DNA of 34,221 nt, taken from contig NZ_JTCM02000067.1 of NCBI RefSeq assembly GCF_000817785.2, positions 1 through 34,221 of the forward strand. The letters run 5' to 3'. This stretch comes from Hassallia byssoidea VB512170. Its GTDB lineage: Bacteria; Cyanobacteriota; Cyanobacteriia; Cyanobacteriales; Nostocaceae. Numbering within the stretch: the first letter of the stretch is position 1; each line of letters opens with the position of its first letter. Positions 1 to 8,483 of this stretch are shown here, piece by piece. A program made the translations under genes and the position numbers. Below the pieces are notes generated by a model that was not told the DNA's origin, did no database searches, and saw nothing but the letters and a program-made list of their open reading frames with translations.

Positions 1-83
1 ATGGAGTCATATAAAATCAGTCGAAGAGAAGTGAAAATATTTCAACATTTTCCCTTTCCCCTTTCCCCTTTCCCCCTCTTCAA

Positions 84-135
84 AGGGCATGGGGCATGGG
101 GCATGGGGCATGGGGCATGGGGCATGGGGTATGGG
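84..135. repeat. GGGGCAT heptanucleotide tandem repeat
   Basis: At least five perfect head-to-tail copies of GGGGCAT run from about 91 to 125, with degenerate copies on both sides. A C-rich stretch (CCCTTTCCC type) precedes it at about 50-80. Such short tandem repeats are typical of heterocystous cyanobacterial intergenic DNA. The 65-residue ORF crossing it is only a translation of the repeat. Confidence 0.85.
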
Positions 136-166
136 AAAAAGATTTGACTTTATTCTCACGTTCGCA

Positions 167-232
167 TTAAACAATTGCCCATTGCCCATTAAACAATTGC
201 CCATTGCCCATTAAACAATTGCCCATTGCCCC
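167..232. repeat. 22-bp tandem repeat, three copies
   Basis: Three consecutive 22-bp units begin at 167, 189 and 211, each made of TTAAACAATTG followed by CCCATTGCCCA. The third differs only in its last base. There is no spacer, so this is not a CRISPR array. The reverse complement of the unit core recurs at 34095-34109 near the other end of the window. Confidence 0.85.
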
Positions 233-299
233 ATGCTGTTAACCTTTGATAATATTTTGACAATTTAGTTCATATGGGGGTTTACCATACTTCATGGGG

Positions 300-328
300 T
301 GAGGCTGCGCCAACGCGCGATCGCCTCA
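300..328. repeat. Inverted repeat upstream of hemB
   Basis: TGAGGC (300-305) pairs with GCCTCA (323-328), and GCGC (307-310) with GCGC (315-318) around a CAAC loop. It contains a HIP1-like GCGATCGC core and ends 28 bases before the hemB start. It may be an interspersed repeat or a 5'-leader hairpin; the sequence does not decide between them. Confidence 0.5.
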
Positions 329-356
329 AAAATTAGGTAAATCTTGAAAAAACGCT

Positions 357-1340
357 ATGTTTCCTCAACATCGCCCTCGCCGCTTGCGTACCCATTCTCA
401 ATTGCGTCGAATGGTACGTGAAACTGTTCTGAATACAAGTGATTTAATTTACCCTCTGTTTGCTGTACCAGGTGAGGGAATCGCGAATGAAGTCAAATCA
501 ATGCCGGGAGTTTATCAACTTTCGGTAGACAAAATTGTTGAAGAAGCCAAAGAAGTTTATGACTTAGGAATCCCCGCGATTATTTTATTTGGGATTCCCG
601 CAGATAAAGATGTCGATGCTACGGGTGCATGGCATGATTGCGGTATTGTCCAAAAAGCTGCAACTGCTGTAAAAGAAGCAGTACCAGATTTGATTGTCAT
701 CGCTGATACTTGTCTGTGTGAGTATACCAGTCACGGTCACTGCGGTTATTTGCAAGTTGGTGATTTGACAGGAAGGGTTTTGAACGATCCGACTTTAGAA
801 TTACTCAAGAAAACAGCAGTATCGCAAGTCAAAGCCGGTGCGGACATCATCGCACCTTCGGGAATGATGGATGGATTTGTCCAAGCAATTCGCGCAGGTT
901 TAGATGAAGCTGGATTTCAAGATACGCCGATTATGTCGTATGCTGCTAAGTATGCTTCGGCTTATTATGGTCCTTTTCGCGATGCCGCAGATTCTACACC
1001 GCAATTTGGCGACAGACGTACTTACCAAATGGACCCAGGTAACGCCAAAGAAGCGATTAAAGAAATTGAACTTGATATCGCTGAAGGTGCTGATATGCTC
1101 ATGGTTAAGCCAGCTTTGGCATACATGGACATTATCTGGCGCGTGAAACAAGCTTGTAACTTACCCGTTGCTGCTTACAATGTTTCCGGTGAGTATGCGA
1201 TGGTTAAAGCCGCTGCCCTCAACGGCTGGATTGACGAACAGCGCGTGGTTATGGAAACTTTAACCGGATTTAAACGCGCCGGCGCTGACTTAATTTTGAC
1301 CTACCACGCCAAAGACGCGGCGCGGTGGTTAGAAAAATAA
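357..1340 (+). CDS. hemB: Delta-aminolevulinic acid dehydratase (porphobilinogen synthase)
   Basis: Condenses two 5-aminolevulinate molecules to porphobilinogen, the first common pyrrole of haem, chlorophyll and phycobilin synthesis, in the cytosol. The 327-residue length is normal for the family. The two active-site lysines are visible: K198 in [15 protein letters not shown] and K251 in LMVKPA. The metal-ligand cysteine cluster is intact (C119, C121 and C129 in [14 protein letters not shown]), as expected for a zinc-type enzyme site. The ATG at 357 starts MFPQHRPRR, a usual N-terminus for this family. It stands alone, preceded by repeats and followed at once by a TAATGGG repeat array. Identification is by recalled family motifs and is very secure. 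Confidence 0.97.
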   Translation: MFPQHRPRRLRTHSQLRRMVRETVLNTSDLIYPLFAVPGEGIANEVKSMPGVYQLSVDKIVEEAKEVYDLGIPAIILFGIPADKDVDATGAWHDCGIVQKAATAVKEAVPDLIVIADTCLCEYTSHGHCGYLQVGDLTGRVLNDPTLELLKKTAVSQVKAGADIIAPSGMMDGFVQAIRAGLDEAGFQDTPIMSYAAKYASAYYGPFRDAADSTPQFGDRRTYQMDPGNAKEAIKEIELDIAEGADMLMVKPALAYMDIIWRVKQACNLPVAAYNVSGEYAMVKAAALNGWIDEQRVVMETLTGFKRAGADLILTYHAKDAARWLEK

Positions 1341-1343
1341 TAG

Positions 1344-1482
1344 GGAATGGGTAATGGGTAATGGGTAATGGGTAATGGGTAATGGGTAATGGGTAATGGG
1401 GAATGGGGAGACAAAAAGACAAGGGGGACAATTTCTTTCTATTACCTATTCCCAATGCCCAATGCCCAATGCCCAATGCCCA
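1344..1482. repeat. TAATGGG array followed by CCCAATG array
   Basis: Seven perfect TAATGGG units (1352-1400) with variant units at both ends start just after the hemB stop. Four CCCAATG units follow at 1451-1478. The second block is roughly the reverse complement of the first, so a transcript from hemB could fold back on itself here. This may end hemB transcription, but no classical hairpin plus T-run is present. Confidence 0.85.
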
Positions 1483-1655
1483 TGTTATAATTAAAAGCTT
1501 CCTACGAGATACTACAGAAGTGGAGCGTTGCTTCTTTTGCCAGACTGGTAGGCGATCGCTTATAAAGAATATAGTTAATCTTTTTTCAATTGGCATTTTC
1601 ACGTCAATTGATTTAATAAACCAGTTTGAGAACTTTTTAAAGGAGATATGAGAAT

Positions 1656-1958
1656 ATGGATATGCAAGTCCTGAGAGAGCGTGCAGGACTAAGCCGTGCT
1701 GAAGTTGCCTTCAGACTTGCAATCAGTGAAACAAGTGTTCGCAACTGGGAAGCTGGGCGTACAGAACCAACAATGACACCAAAAAAATTTTTAGACGCTT
1801 TGCGCCTTTTTAAATGTACACCTGAAGAGTTAGCACAAGCAAGCGAAAAGTCAATTAATCAACGACACAAGCGCAAACCCGGAAGACCAAAACGCTTTCC
1901 AGATAATAATCAGGTAACTCAAGTGTCTGACTCACCACATCTGTTAAACAAAACTTAA
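1656..1958 (+). CDS. Small XRE-family helix-turn-helix protein with AT-hook-like tail
   Basis: A 100-residue protein, probably a DNA-binding regulator. Residues about 3-60 form an XRE/Cro-type helix-turn-helix: the segment LSRAEVAFRLAISETSVRNW is the helix 2-turn-helix 3 unit, followed by EAGRTEPTM. Residues about 72-80 (KRKPGRPKR) carry the GRP core of an AT-hook, a minor-groove binding motif, in a basic linker. The rest of the tail is polar and probably disordered. A strong ribosome binding site (AAAGGAG, 1639-1645) lies 10 bases before the ATG at 1656, which fixes the start. No partner gene is adjacent: hemB lies upstream behind repeats, and decayed DNA lies downstream. The target is unknown. 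Confidence 0.8.
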   Translation: MDMQVLRERAGLSRAEVAFRLAISETSVRNWEAGRTEPTMTPKKFLDALRLFKCTPEELAQASEKSINQRHKRKPGRPKRFPDNNQVTQVSDSPHLLNKT

Positions 1959-1967
1959 TATTTTATC

Positions 1968-2016
1968 GTAGTAAGCGTTGAAACGCTTATTTTCTAGGCA
2001 CTGAAGTGCCTACTAC
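1968..2016. repeat. 49-bp cloverleaf-like interspersed repeat
   Basis: An outer stem GTAGTA (1968-1973) / TACTAC (2011-2016) encloses two hairpins: AAGCGTT...AACGCTT (1973-1988) and TAGGCAC-TGAA-GTGCCTA (1995-2012). The three-stem layout with no coding potential resembles REP-like elements that I recall as widespread in Nostocales genomes. It lies 10 bases after the XRE gene stop and could end or stabilise that transcript, but no T-run follows. Confidence 0.7.
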
Positions 2017-2180
2017 AAAATTACAACGTCATACAAGCTTTGCAACGCCTGTATAACTTTTTGTGACAAAGCAAACTTAATGGTAGCAATTAATTGCCCC
2101 CATAGTTTTAATTCTTCGTTCGTCGTTACTTTGCCCAAATTTTTGGGCGTAAAACTGACACCAAAAATCTGAAACATCAT
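2013..2180 (-). CDS. Hypothetical small ORF, 55 residues, coupled to the ORF before it
   Basis: An open frame starts at the ATG overlapping the stop of the preceding minus-strand ORF (TAATGATG at 2182-2175) and reads MMFQIFGVSF to the stop at 2013-2015. The TAATG overlap is the usual arrangement for translational coupling. Its end runs into the cloverleaf repeat at 1968-2016. I do not recognise the protein. It is short, and it may be the tail of a decayed gene rather than a working one. Confidence 0.25.
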   Translation of the reverse strand: MMFQIFGVSFTPKNLGKVTTNEELKLWGQLIATIKFALSQKVIQALQSLYDVVIL

Positions 2181-2439
2181 TAGTTTTTAGCTTGCACCAA
2201 CGCTTGCACCAAGCTGTGAAAATCTTTGAACGTAAAAGGTGCAACTCCTAAAATTGGCGGAATTTCGGCGTAACTGACAAATCTACTCATCCCGTCAGCC
2301 ACCACCAAAATCATATATCTCCACAAACGGATTTCTTTAATTTTAGCAGCATCGATGTTGAGAAGCACCAGCCACTGCCTCAATCACGAATCTCGATATA
2401 AGGATTAATTTCGTTTGATTGCTTAATTATTGTTATCAT
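2180..2439 (-). pseudogene. Possible decayed gene, frameshifted near its start
   Basis: The frame 2180-2383 encodes 67 residues (MRQWLVLLNIDAAK... to ...LVQALVQAKN) with protein-like composition. In another frame, an ATG at 2439 gives MITIIKQSNEINPYIEIRD and then stops just where the 67-residue frame begins, so one gene broken by a frameshift around 2380-2390 is a natural reading. The WRY segment with following strands is faintly like the Uma2/DUF820 nuclease-fold family, but I cannot assign it. Neighbours are also decayed (broken XRE gene at 2554-2768). It could be a real short gene using the ATG at 2383; confidence is low either way. Confidence 0.3.
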
Positions 2440-2553
2440 AAAATTAGATTTAATGTTATTCAGGCGATCGCTTGACGAGCAAAACTTATCAGGCGATCGC
2501 TTTTTGTACTTAACTATTTAGATTCAAGGGTACATACCTACCTGTTGTCAAGC

Positions 2554-2768
2554 ATGGGATTGGTGAAGTTGCGGATAAAAGAGTATGCCGCAGAAAAAGG
2601 TTGGACTTTAAAAGAAGTTTGCGATCGCTTTGGGGTAGGTTACAGTGCTATAAAGGTTTATGCACGTTCTCCTTTCCTTGGCAACAGTTGACGTTACTGC
2701 CTTACATAAGTTGGCACGGACGAATGATTGTGTTGATCGAAGATTTGTATGAGATTGTGCAAGAGTAG
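2554..2768 (+). pseudogene. XRE-family regulator gene broken by two frameshifts
   Basis: Three reading frames join into one familiar small cyanobacterial XRE protein. From ATG 2554 the first frame gives MGLVKLRIKEYAAEKGWTLK, continuing EVCDRFGVGYSAIKVYARSP, a complete helix-turn-helix. A one-base shift near 2675-2681 leads to ATVDVTALHKLART (2681-2722). A second shift at about 2723-2729 leads to VLIEDLYEIVQE and the stop at 2766-2768. The intact family is about 70 residues with this order: HTH, ALHKLA helix, then IEDLYEIVQE end. The first frame alone stops after 45 residues, so the protein would lose its C-terminal helices. Sequencing error is an alternative, but two independent indels in 215 bases favour real decay. 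Confidence 0.75.
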
Positions 2769-2905
2769 GAAAGGGAACACGCCGGATTAAGGGTGCTATT
2801 TGCTTGATAGGAAAGCGGTATCTTACTCAAGTAGTGCGATCGCTAACTGTATTTTTCCCAGTGGCGCGATAAGATTCTAAAACAAGAATTGTATTAAAGA
2901 TTTAA

Positions 2906-3889
2906 ATGGCAGAAACTTTATTCTTCAACGCCCTACGAGAAGCCATTGACGAAGAAATGGCACGCGACAAAAGCGTATTCGTTCTCGGTGAAGACGTAGG
3001 ACATTATGGCGGGTCTTACAAAGTTACCAAAGACCTATATCAAAAATACGGTGAACTGCGAATTCTTGACACCCCCATTGCCGAAAACAGCTTTACGGGA
3101 ATGGCAGTAGGCGCAGCGATGACCGGTTTAAGACCGATAATCGAAGGCATGAACATGGGCTTTTTGCTGCTAGCCTTTAACCAAATATCTAATAACGCCG
3201 GGATGCTGCGCTATACTTCCGGCGGTAACTTTAAAATACCGATGGTAATTCGCGGTCCAGGAGGCGTAGGACGGCAACTAGGGGCAGAACATTCCCAGCG
3301 ATTAGAAACATACTTTCAAGCTGTTCCTGGCTTAAAAATTGTTACTTGCTCTACACCTTACAACGCGAAAGGATTGCTGAAATCAGCTATCCGCGATGAT
3401 AACCCGGTATTGTTCTTTGAACACGTTCTGCTTTACAACTTGAAAGAAGACCTGCCAGAAGAAGAATATTTACTGCCACTAGATAAAGCAGAAATTGTCC
3501 GTCCTGGGAAAGATGTGACAATCATCACTTATTCACGGATGCGGTATCATGTAGCCCAAGCAGTGAAAGTTCTGGAAAAACAAGGTTATGACCCAGAAGT
3601 AATTGACTTGATATCCCTGAAACCGCTGGATATGGATACTATCGGTGAATCCGTGCGGAAAACTCATAAAGTCATTATTGTCGAAGAAGCAATGCGAACT
3701 GGTGGTATAGCCGCAGAATTAATTGCTTCAATTAACGATCGCCTGTTTGATGAATTAGATGCGCCAGTCTTGCGGCTTTCTTCCCAAGATATTCCCACAC
3801 CTTACAATGGCAATTTAGAGCGCTTAACAATTGTTCAACCAGAGCAAATAGTCGAAGCCGTAGAAAAAATGGTAGCTTTGCGAGTTTGA
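2906..3889 (+). CDS. pdhB: Pyruvate dehydrogenase E1 component, beta subunit
   Basis: Beta subunit of the thiamine-diphosphate-dependent E1 enzyme, which decarboxylates pyruvate and passes the acetyl group to the E2 lipoyl domain, feeding acetyl-CoA synthesis in the cytosol. The 327-residue length is typical of cyanobacterial and plastid E1-beta. Visible family signatures are [18 protein letters not shown] at the N-terminus, [15 protein letters not shown] with the conserved Glu near the cofactor, [17 protein letters not shown], and [13 protein letters not shown]. The C-terminal transketolase domain starts near residue 195 (VTIITYS). The alpha subunit is not in the window, as is usual where pdhA and pdhB are unlinked. 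secD and secF follow in the same direction about 190 bp away, separated by a repeat hairpin. Confidence 0.96.
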   Translation: MAETLFFNALREAIDEEMARDKSVFVLGEDVGHYGGSYKVTKDLYQKYGELRILDTPIAENSFTGMAVGAAMTGLRPIIEGMNMGFLLLAFNQISNNAGMLRYTSGGNFKIPMVIRGPGGVGRQLGAEHSQRLETYFQAVPGLKIVTCSTPYNAKGLLKSAIRDDNPVLFFEHVLLYNLKEDLPEEEYLLPLDKAEIVRPGKDVTIITYSRMRYHVAQAVKVLEKQGYDPEVIDLISLKPLDMDTIGESVRKTHKVIIVEEAMRTGGIAAELIASINDRLFDELDAPVLRLSSQDIPTPYNGNLERLTIVQPEQIVEAVEKMVALRV

Positions 3890-3895
3890 GGAATT

Positions 3896-4020
3896 AGTCA
3901 AGAGTCAAGAGTCAAAAGTCAAGAGTCAAAAGAAACTAATCTTGACCATTGACTCTTGACCGTTGACTCTTGACCGTTGACCGTTGACCGTTGACCGTTG
4001 ACTCTTGACTCATAACTCTT
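3896..4020. repeat. AGTCAAG heptamer repeats in inverted arrangement
   Basis: Several AGTCAAG/AGTCAAA units (about 3896-3935) are followed by CTTGACC/GTTGACT units in the opposite sense (about 3950-4018). The two halves are complementary, so the pdhB transcript can form a long hairpin between pdhB and secD. The array may act as a terminator or mRNA end, though there is no clean T-run. Confidence 0.85.
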
Positions 4021-4078
4021 AAGTCATAACAAGGGTAAAATAGCGCTATCATAGCCTTTGTCAGTTGCGAGTTATGGT

Positions 4079-5491
4079 ATGCAAAGACAGCGATCGCTAT
4101 TAGCCTTGATTTTAGTTATGGTAATTGCCGCGATTACGGTGATTGCTACAATTCCGATTCCCTTGGGGCTGGATTTACGCGGAGGTTCACAGCTCACAAT
4201 TCAGGTGAAACCAACAGCGGAGATTAAGCAAATCACCGAACGCGAACTGGAAGCTGTGAAAAGAGTAGTTGAAGGACGTATCAACGGTTTGGGTGTTTCT
4301 GAACCGGTGATTCAAACGGTGGGTTCAGACAAAATTCTTGTGCAACTACCGGGAGTTAACGATCCAGAACAAGCTGAACGAGTTCTGGGAGGTACAGCGC
4401 AGCTAGAATTTCGTCTACAAAAACCCGGTACGGAAACTCAATTGTTTGCTTTTCAAAGATCGCGAGAAGAATTGAAGGCAAAACAACAAGAATTGATCAA
4501 AACTAAAGACGCAGCGGCTATTGCGAAAAATAAAGAAGAGTTACAAAATAATAATCAAGCGATCGCTGAATTATTTGAAAGTACCAACCCGCCTTTAACT
4601 GGTAAATTTCTCAAAGATGCCTATGGCGAACCGACTCAAGGCAACAACTGGAATGTTGCCATTCGCTTTGATACTAAGGGTGGGGAATTATTTGCCCAAC
4701 TGACAAAAAACCTCGCCGGTACTGGTCGCAGTATTGGTATATTTTTGGATAATGAAGCGATTAGCGCTCCTACCGTCGGTCCAGAATTTGCTGCCGCAGG
4801 TATTACCGGTGGTGCTGCGGTAATTACAGGTAGATTTACCGCTCAAGAAGCAAACGACTTAGGTGTGCAGCTACGGGGAGGCGCATTACCTGTACCAGTA
4901 GAAATCGCCGAAAGACGCACAGTCGGTGCAACTTTGGGTAAAGACAGCATTCAACGCAGTATTTATGCTGGCATCGGTGGTCTGAGTTTAGTATTAATTT
5001 TTATGGTGGTGTACTATAGACTACCAGGATTGATTGCCGACATAGCGTTAGTTATCTACTCTTTGCTAACTTGGGCTAGCTTTGCTTTGTTGGGCGTTAC
5101 TCTCACACTGCCAGGAATTGCCGGATTTATTCTTAGTATTGGGATGGCGGTTGACGCTAACGTACTAATTTTTGAGCGCACGCGGGAAGAATTACAATCA
5201 GGTAAAAAGCTGTATCGTTCTGTAGAATCTGGTTTTTACCGAGCATTTTCTAGTATTTTAGATAGTAACGTGACCACATGGATTGCTTGTGCTGCTTTGT
5301 TCTGGCTGGGGTCTGGGTTAGTCAAAGGCTTTGCCCTGACTCTGGCTTTGGGTGTGGCAGTTAGTATGTTTACAGCGATTACCTGTAGTCGTACACTGAT
5401 GTTTTTGGCAATTTCAATTCCTACATTGAAGAAGCCAGAACTTTACTCTCCTAACCTGCCAGCGTCGAATAAGGCAGAGGTAGCTCAATGA
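4079..5491 (+). CDS. secD: Protein translocase subunit SecD
   Basis: Partner of SecF in the membrane complex that uses the proton gradient to help the SecYEG channel complete export across plasma and thylakoid membranes. About 470 residues, with six predicted membrane segments: TM1 at about residues 6-26, a large periplasmic P1 domain after the hallmark GLDLRGG (about 29-35), then five segments from about 296 to 450. The motif [22 protein letters not shown], the conserved TM4 region of the RND-type SecD fold, is clear. I prefer the ATG at 4079 (MQRQRSLL) to the TTG at 4058, because the residues just before it do not look like the family. Its stop overlaps the secF start by 4 bases, which implies translational coupling. 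Confidence 0.95.
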   Translation: MQRQRSLLALILVMVIAAITVIATIPIPLGLDLRGGSQLTIQVKPTAEIKQITERELEAVKRVVEGRINGLGVSEPVIQTVGSDKILVQLPGVNDPEQAERVLGGTAQLEFRLQKPGTETQLFAFQRSREELKAKQQELIKTKDAAAIAKNKEELQNNNQAIAELFESTNPPLTGKFLKDAYGEPTQGNNWNVAIRFDTKGGELFAQLTKNLAGTGRSIGIFLDNEAISAPTVGPEFAAAGITGGAAVITGRFTAQEANDLGVQLRGGALPVPVEIAERRTVGATLGKDSIQRSIYAGIGGLSLVLIFMVVYYRLPGLIADIALVIYSLLTWASFALLGVTLTLPGIAGFILSIGMAVDANVLIFERTREELQSGKKLYRSVESGFYRAFSSILDSNVTTWIACAALFWLGSGLVKGFALTLALGVAVSMFTAITCSRTLMFLAISIPTLKKPELYSPNLPASNKAEVAQ

Positions 5492-6444
5492 AACTTAGTA
5501 TAAATAAATCGCGATCGCTTTGGTGGACTGTTTCTTGTGCCATCATCCTCAGTGGTATCATCTCAATGGTGATTTCCTGGCAAACTCCGGGAATTAAAGC
5601 ACCCCTGCGTCCCAGTTTAGATTTTATCGGTGGTACGCGCTTGCAATTTGAACGCGATTGTACAAGACCCGGTAATTGTGACAAACCAATTGATATTGCC
5701 GCTGTTCGGGAAGTAGCCAAAGAACAGGGATTAGGCGATAGCAGCATTCAACTTGCTGGTGATAATGGCGTAACAATTCGCACAAAAGATTTGACTGTCG
5801 ATCAACGCACCAAATTACAAAACGCCTTAAGCGAAAAAATCGGCGTTTTTGACCCGCAAAAAAATCAAATTGACTCCGTAGGTCCTACACTAGGGCAAGA
5901 ACTATTTAGGTCTGGTTTATTAGCTCTCCTCGTTTCCTTTGTTGGCATCACCGTCTACATGAACTTCCGCTTTCAGTTAGACTATGCCATTTTTGCGATT
6001 ATTGCTTTATTTCACGACATCTTGATTACAGTAGGTGCGTTCTCGATTTTGGGTTTGATATTTGGCACTGAAGTTGATAGTCTGTTCATTGTCGCCCTAC
6101 TAACAATTACAGGTTTTTCAGTGAATGATACCGTAGTCATTTACGATCGCATTCGCGAAACCGTCAAAACTAATCCGAATCGACCAATTAGCGAGATTGT
6201 AGACGATGCAGTAAACCAAACCTTAGCACGGTCAATTAACACCACCTTAACCGTGTTGCTGACATTATTTGCTATCTTTTTCTTTGGCGGCGAAACTTTG
6301 CATAACTTTGCCCTAGCCTTGATTATTGGCTTTACAATGGGCGCTTATTCGAGTATTTTCATCGCCAGTACTCTTTTAGCTTGGTGGCGAGAACGCACCG
6401 GTTCATCCACACCCACAGCCACCACAGAACCAATGGATGCATAA
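5488..6444 (+). CDS. secF: Protein translocase subunit SecF
   Basis: Second half of the SecDF complex that pulls exported chains through SecYEG. The protein has 318 residues: TM1 (about 10-30), the periplasmic domain opened by [11 protein letters not shown], then a cluster of five membrane segments from about residue 150. The conserved segments [18 protein letters not shown] and [22 protein letters not shown] are diagnostic. Its ATG lies inside the end of secD (ATGA overlap), so the pair is one operon. The P1 domain carries two Cys about 8 residues apart (CTRPGNC), possibly a local disulfide or just a lineage feature. It is followed by AGTCAAG repeats. Confidence 0.96.
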   Translation: MKLSINKSRSLWWTVSCAIILSGIISMVISWQTPGIKAPLRPSLDFIGGTRLQFERDCTRPGNCDKPIDIAAVREVAKEQGLGDSSIQLAGDNGVTIRTKDLTVDQRTKLQNALSEKIGVFDPQKNQIDSVGPTLGQELFRSGLLALLVSFVGITVYMNFRFQLDYAIFAIIALFHDILITVGAFSILGLIFGTEVDSLFIVALLTITGFSVNDTVVIYDRIRETVKTNPNRPISEIVDDAVNQTLARSINTTLTVLLTLFAIFFFGGETLHNFALALIIGFTMGAYSSIFIASTLLAWWRERTGSSTPTATTEPMDA

Positions 6445-6453
6445 AGGTGAAAA

Positions 6454-6575
6454 TTAGTCAAGAGTCAAGAGTCAAGAGTCAAGAGTCAAGAGTCAAGAGT
6501 TAAAAGTCATCAGTCTCCAAAGAGTCCCCCTTGTCCCCCCATCTCCCCCTCCCCCCCTCCTCCCCTTCCCCTAGC
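6454..6575. repeat. AGTCAAG tandem repeat followed by C-rich tract
   Basis: Six or so AGTCAAG units (6456-6500) come just after secF. A tract of CCCCCTTGT and CCCCCTC pieces (about 6525-6572) follows, ending only 6 bases before the next start codon. The C-rich tract occupies the place where a ribosome binding site would be expected for the downstream gene. Confidence 0.85.
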
Positions 6576-6577
6576 CT

Positions 6578-6970
6578 ATGGATCAATTTGAAAAACCGCC
6601 AATAACAGATGCATCTTTTGTTCTACAAGTAGAAAAACTACACCGATTGACAGTATATGGTAGATGGTTGTTCTGCCTATTTTTGTGGCTCACCCTTGCG
6701 CCGATTTGCTTGTGGTCTTTGCGTGAAGAAATTGTTCTGTGGCGACAATATTTTACCTGGGTAGCGGTGCGATATGGACTTTTTTATCATCCATTCTCTA
6801 CCATTGGTTTAGCTTTTTGTATCGGTATGACTGTTGCTGTTTTAGTTTGGCAAAGTCGGAATATTTTAATGGGTTTACCACACCAAGAACAGCAACGTTT
6901 AGAAAAACAAGTTTGTCGGATACGCCAGCAAGGATCGAGTCATCCATTGTGGAAGTGGATTTGTCAATAA
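6578..6970 (+). CDS. Small membrane protein of unknown function
   Basis: A 130-residue protein that I do not recognise. Two strong hydrophobic segments are present: about residues 28-46 (GRWLFCLFLWLTLAPICLW) and about 74-92 (FSTIGLAFCIGMTVAVLVW). A polar N-terminus precedes them, and a basic, Gln-rich amphipathic C-terminal stretch follows (HQEQQRLEKQVCRIRQQ). This layout fits a two-pass inner or thylakoid membrane protein with both ends on the same side. It follows secDF in the same direction, but a C-rich repeat separates them and no Shine-Dalgarno sequence is visible. The linkage to secretion is therefore only positional. Confidence 0.7.
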   Translation: MDQFEKPPITDASFVLQVEKLHRLTVYGRWLFCLFLWLTLAPICLWSLREEIVLWRQYFTWVAVRYGLFYHPFSTIGLAFCIGMTVAVLVWQSRNILMGLPHQEQQRLEKQVCRIRQQGSSHPLWKWICQ

Positions 6971-7147
6971 ACCTTGAAGTAGAAAATTTTCAAATAATTG
7001 GAATATATACACTACAGGCGATATATAGAAAAATCTGACTTAAGGATAGCCCGTATCATGTGTTTCCAATAGATATACTACTATAGCTATCTGAAAAAAA
7101 TAAAAGTTAACGATAGCAAATATATTGTAAAAATTGGATACGGTGGC

Positions 7148-7603
7148 ATGAATAATACTCAAATTAAATTTTGCGATCGCAAGTCAGAAATTGACCTTTA
7201 CCAACTTCAAGAGCTATTTAATATTGCTGCTTTCTGGGCAAAAGGGCGGAGTATAGAAGATATGGGCATAGCCATTGCTAACAGTCAGCCAGTAATTAGC
7301 GTCCGCGATAAAGAACGATTAATTGGCTTTGCTAGGGCAACTTCTGATGGTATCTATCGTGCCACAATTTGGGATGTTGTGATTCACCCAGACTATCGCG
7401 GTACTGGACTGGGAAGCAAATTAGTAGAAACTCTTTTGAGTCATCCGCACATGCACAGAGTTGAGCGCGTGTATCTGATGACAACACACCAACAGGGATT
7501 CTACAAAAAAATTGGTTTCCAGAGCAATTCCAGCACCACGATGGTGTTATACAATCAACCTAACCTTATGCCGACTCCGGAAATCCAGCTTCAGGAATCA
7601 TGA
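7148..7603 (+). CDS. GNAT-family N-acetyltransferase (first of two)
   Basis: An acetyl-CoA-dependent N-acetyltransferase fold; the substrate is unknown. Residues about 55-100 show the core: [20 protein letters not shown], then VVIHPDYRGTGLGSKLVETL, which is motif A with the acetyl-CoA pyrophosphate loop (RGTGLG). FYKKIGF near residue 120 is motif B. The 151-residue length is normal. It is clearly paralogous to the minus-strand GNAT at 13635-14186, sharing IGFARATSD and ATIWDVV with nearly the same spacing. Its last 38 bases overlap the end of the convergent kinase-like gene. The first ATG after the upstream AT-rich gap was chosen; no strong ribosome binding site is seen. Confidence 0.88.
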   Translation: MNNTQIKFCDRKSEIDLYQLQELFNIAAFWAKGRSIEDMGIAIANSQPVISVRDKERLIGFARATSDGIYRATIWDVVIHPDYRGTGLGSKLVETLLSHPHMHRVERVYLMTTHQQGFYKKIGFQSNSSTTMVLYNQPNLMPTPEIQLQES

Positions 7604-8483
7604 GGGGGATAGAAAGTTGTAGCCTGCTATAATGCTCATTTGCTTCATCGGTGACGGGAGAAACTATTTCCAACTTTCCCCCCATCACTTCCAACAAAGT
7701 TTGATTTAGTAATAGCCTCATTCCCGGCGAAAAAAAAGCATTTTGCTTGTCAGTATCAGGCAGTTTATATTCAGATTTAATTAAATCTATTGGCTCACTA
7801 GTAGGGATAGCATTAGTTGGCACATCCAAGCAAATATGAATAAATTTACTTGTAGGTGAAGAAGCAGTTGAAATAGAAATACTACCTTCTTCCATCTGAG
7901 TAATCGAAGTATCTACTAAATTTAGCAATACTTGCCTTAGCCAGCGCGGATCTGCCAAAACATAAATTTCTGGATCGGGTGGCAAAAGTTGCAAGGTAAA
8001 ATTGCGATTTGCCGCCAGCATATAAGTTAAGCTATGAACTTCCTGCAAAACTTCCGCTAAACATTGGGGTTGAATATCTAATTTGTTGTTGCCGTATTCA
8101 GTCCTGGAGACTTTGAGAATTTCATCAATTAACTTGAGTAGCTTGAGCGCACGTTCGTGAGCTTGGGCGATAAATTCTCGTTCCTCCGCCGCATCTTCAC
8201 ATAAATCTGACAAAATTAACTGATGTAAACCAATTAGACCATTAAGAGGCGATCGCAATTCATGGGTAGTCCGTGCTAAAAATCCCGCTTTAAACTGGCT
8301 CATTTCCCTTGCCATTTGATACGCCAGCATTAGACGCTTCATTTCTTGCTCAAGTGCTGATACATCTTGTTTCTCAAGCACTACATTCAAGCTAGAGGAC
8401 GTTTGGCGTCGTGCAAATAACGCACTCAAACTCAGCCCCAATGCTATTCCCACTCCCAAATATACCCAGTTGCTCCAATCCAT
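7566..8483 (-). CDS. Membrane-anchored histidine-kinase-like protein with degenerate ATPase domain
   Basis: The N-terminus is one membrane segment (about residues 7-24), then a coiled linker, then a HisKA dimerisation domain with a perfect H-box, HELRSPLNG, whose H74 would take the phosphate. The C-terminal half aligns with HATPase_c only in outline. In the N-box, LRQVLLNLVDTSI has Thr at 192 where the Mg-binding Asn is expected. The G1 DxGxG motif is replaced by LDVPTNAIP. The G2 GLGL is replaced by SPGMRLLL, although the following LLEVMGGKLEI strand is kept. ATP binding is thus unlikely, and the protein may serve as a phosphoacceptor, scaffold or sensor partner of another kinase. No response regulator is adjacent. 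The gene ends tail-to-tail over the GNAT gene. Confidence 0.85.
   Translation of the reverse strand: MDWSNWVYLGVGIALGLSLSALFARRQTSSSLNVVLEKQDVSALEQEMKRLMLAYQMAREMSQFKAGFLARTTHELRSPLNGLIGLHQLILSDLCEDAAEEREFIAQAHERALKLLKLIDEILKVSRTEYGNNKLDIQPQCLAEVLQEVHSLTYMLAANRNFTLQLLPPDPEIYVLADPRWLRQVLLNLVDTSITQMEEGSISISTASSPTSKFIHICLDVPTNAIPTSEPIDLIKSEYKLPDTDKQNAFFSPGMRLLLNQTLLEVMGGKLEIVSPVTDEANEHYSRLQLSIPLMIPEAGFPESA

Noticed and set aside
7-204. 65-residue minus-strand ORF with repeated PCPMPHA-type peptide
   Set aside because: It only translates the GGGGCAT and 22-bp repeats; its composition is low-complexity.
84-232. Short direct repeats as a possible CRISPR array
   Set aside because: Units are directly adjacent with no unique spacers, and no cas gene is nearby.
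2180-2383. Firm call as an Uma2 family nuclease
   Set aside because: Only a short WRY segment is reminiscent; the catalytic core is not present.
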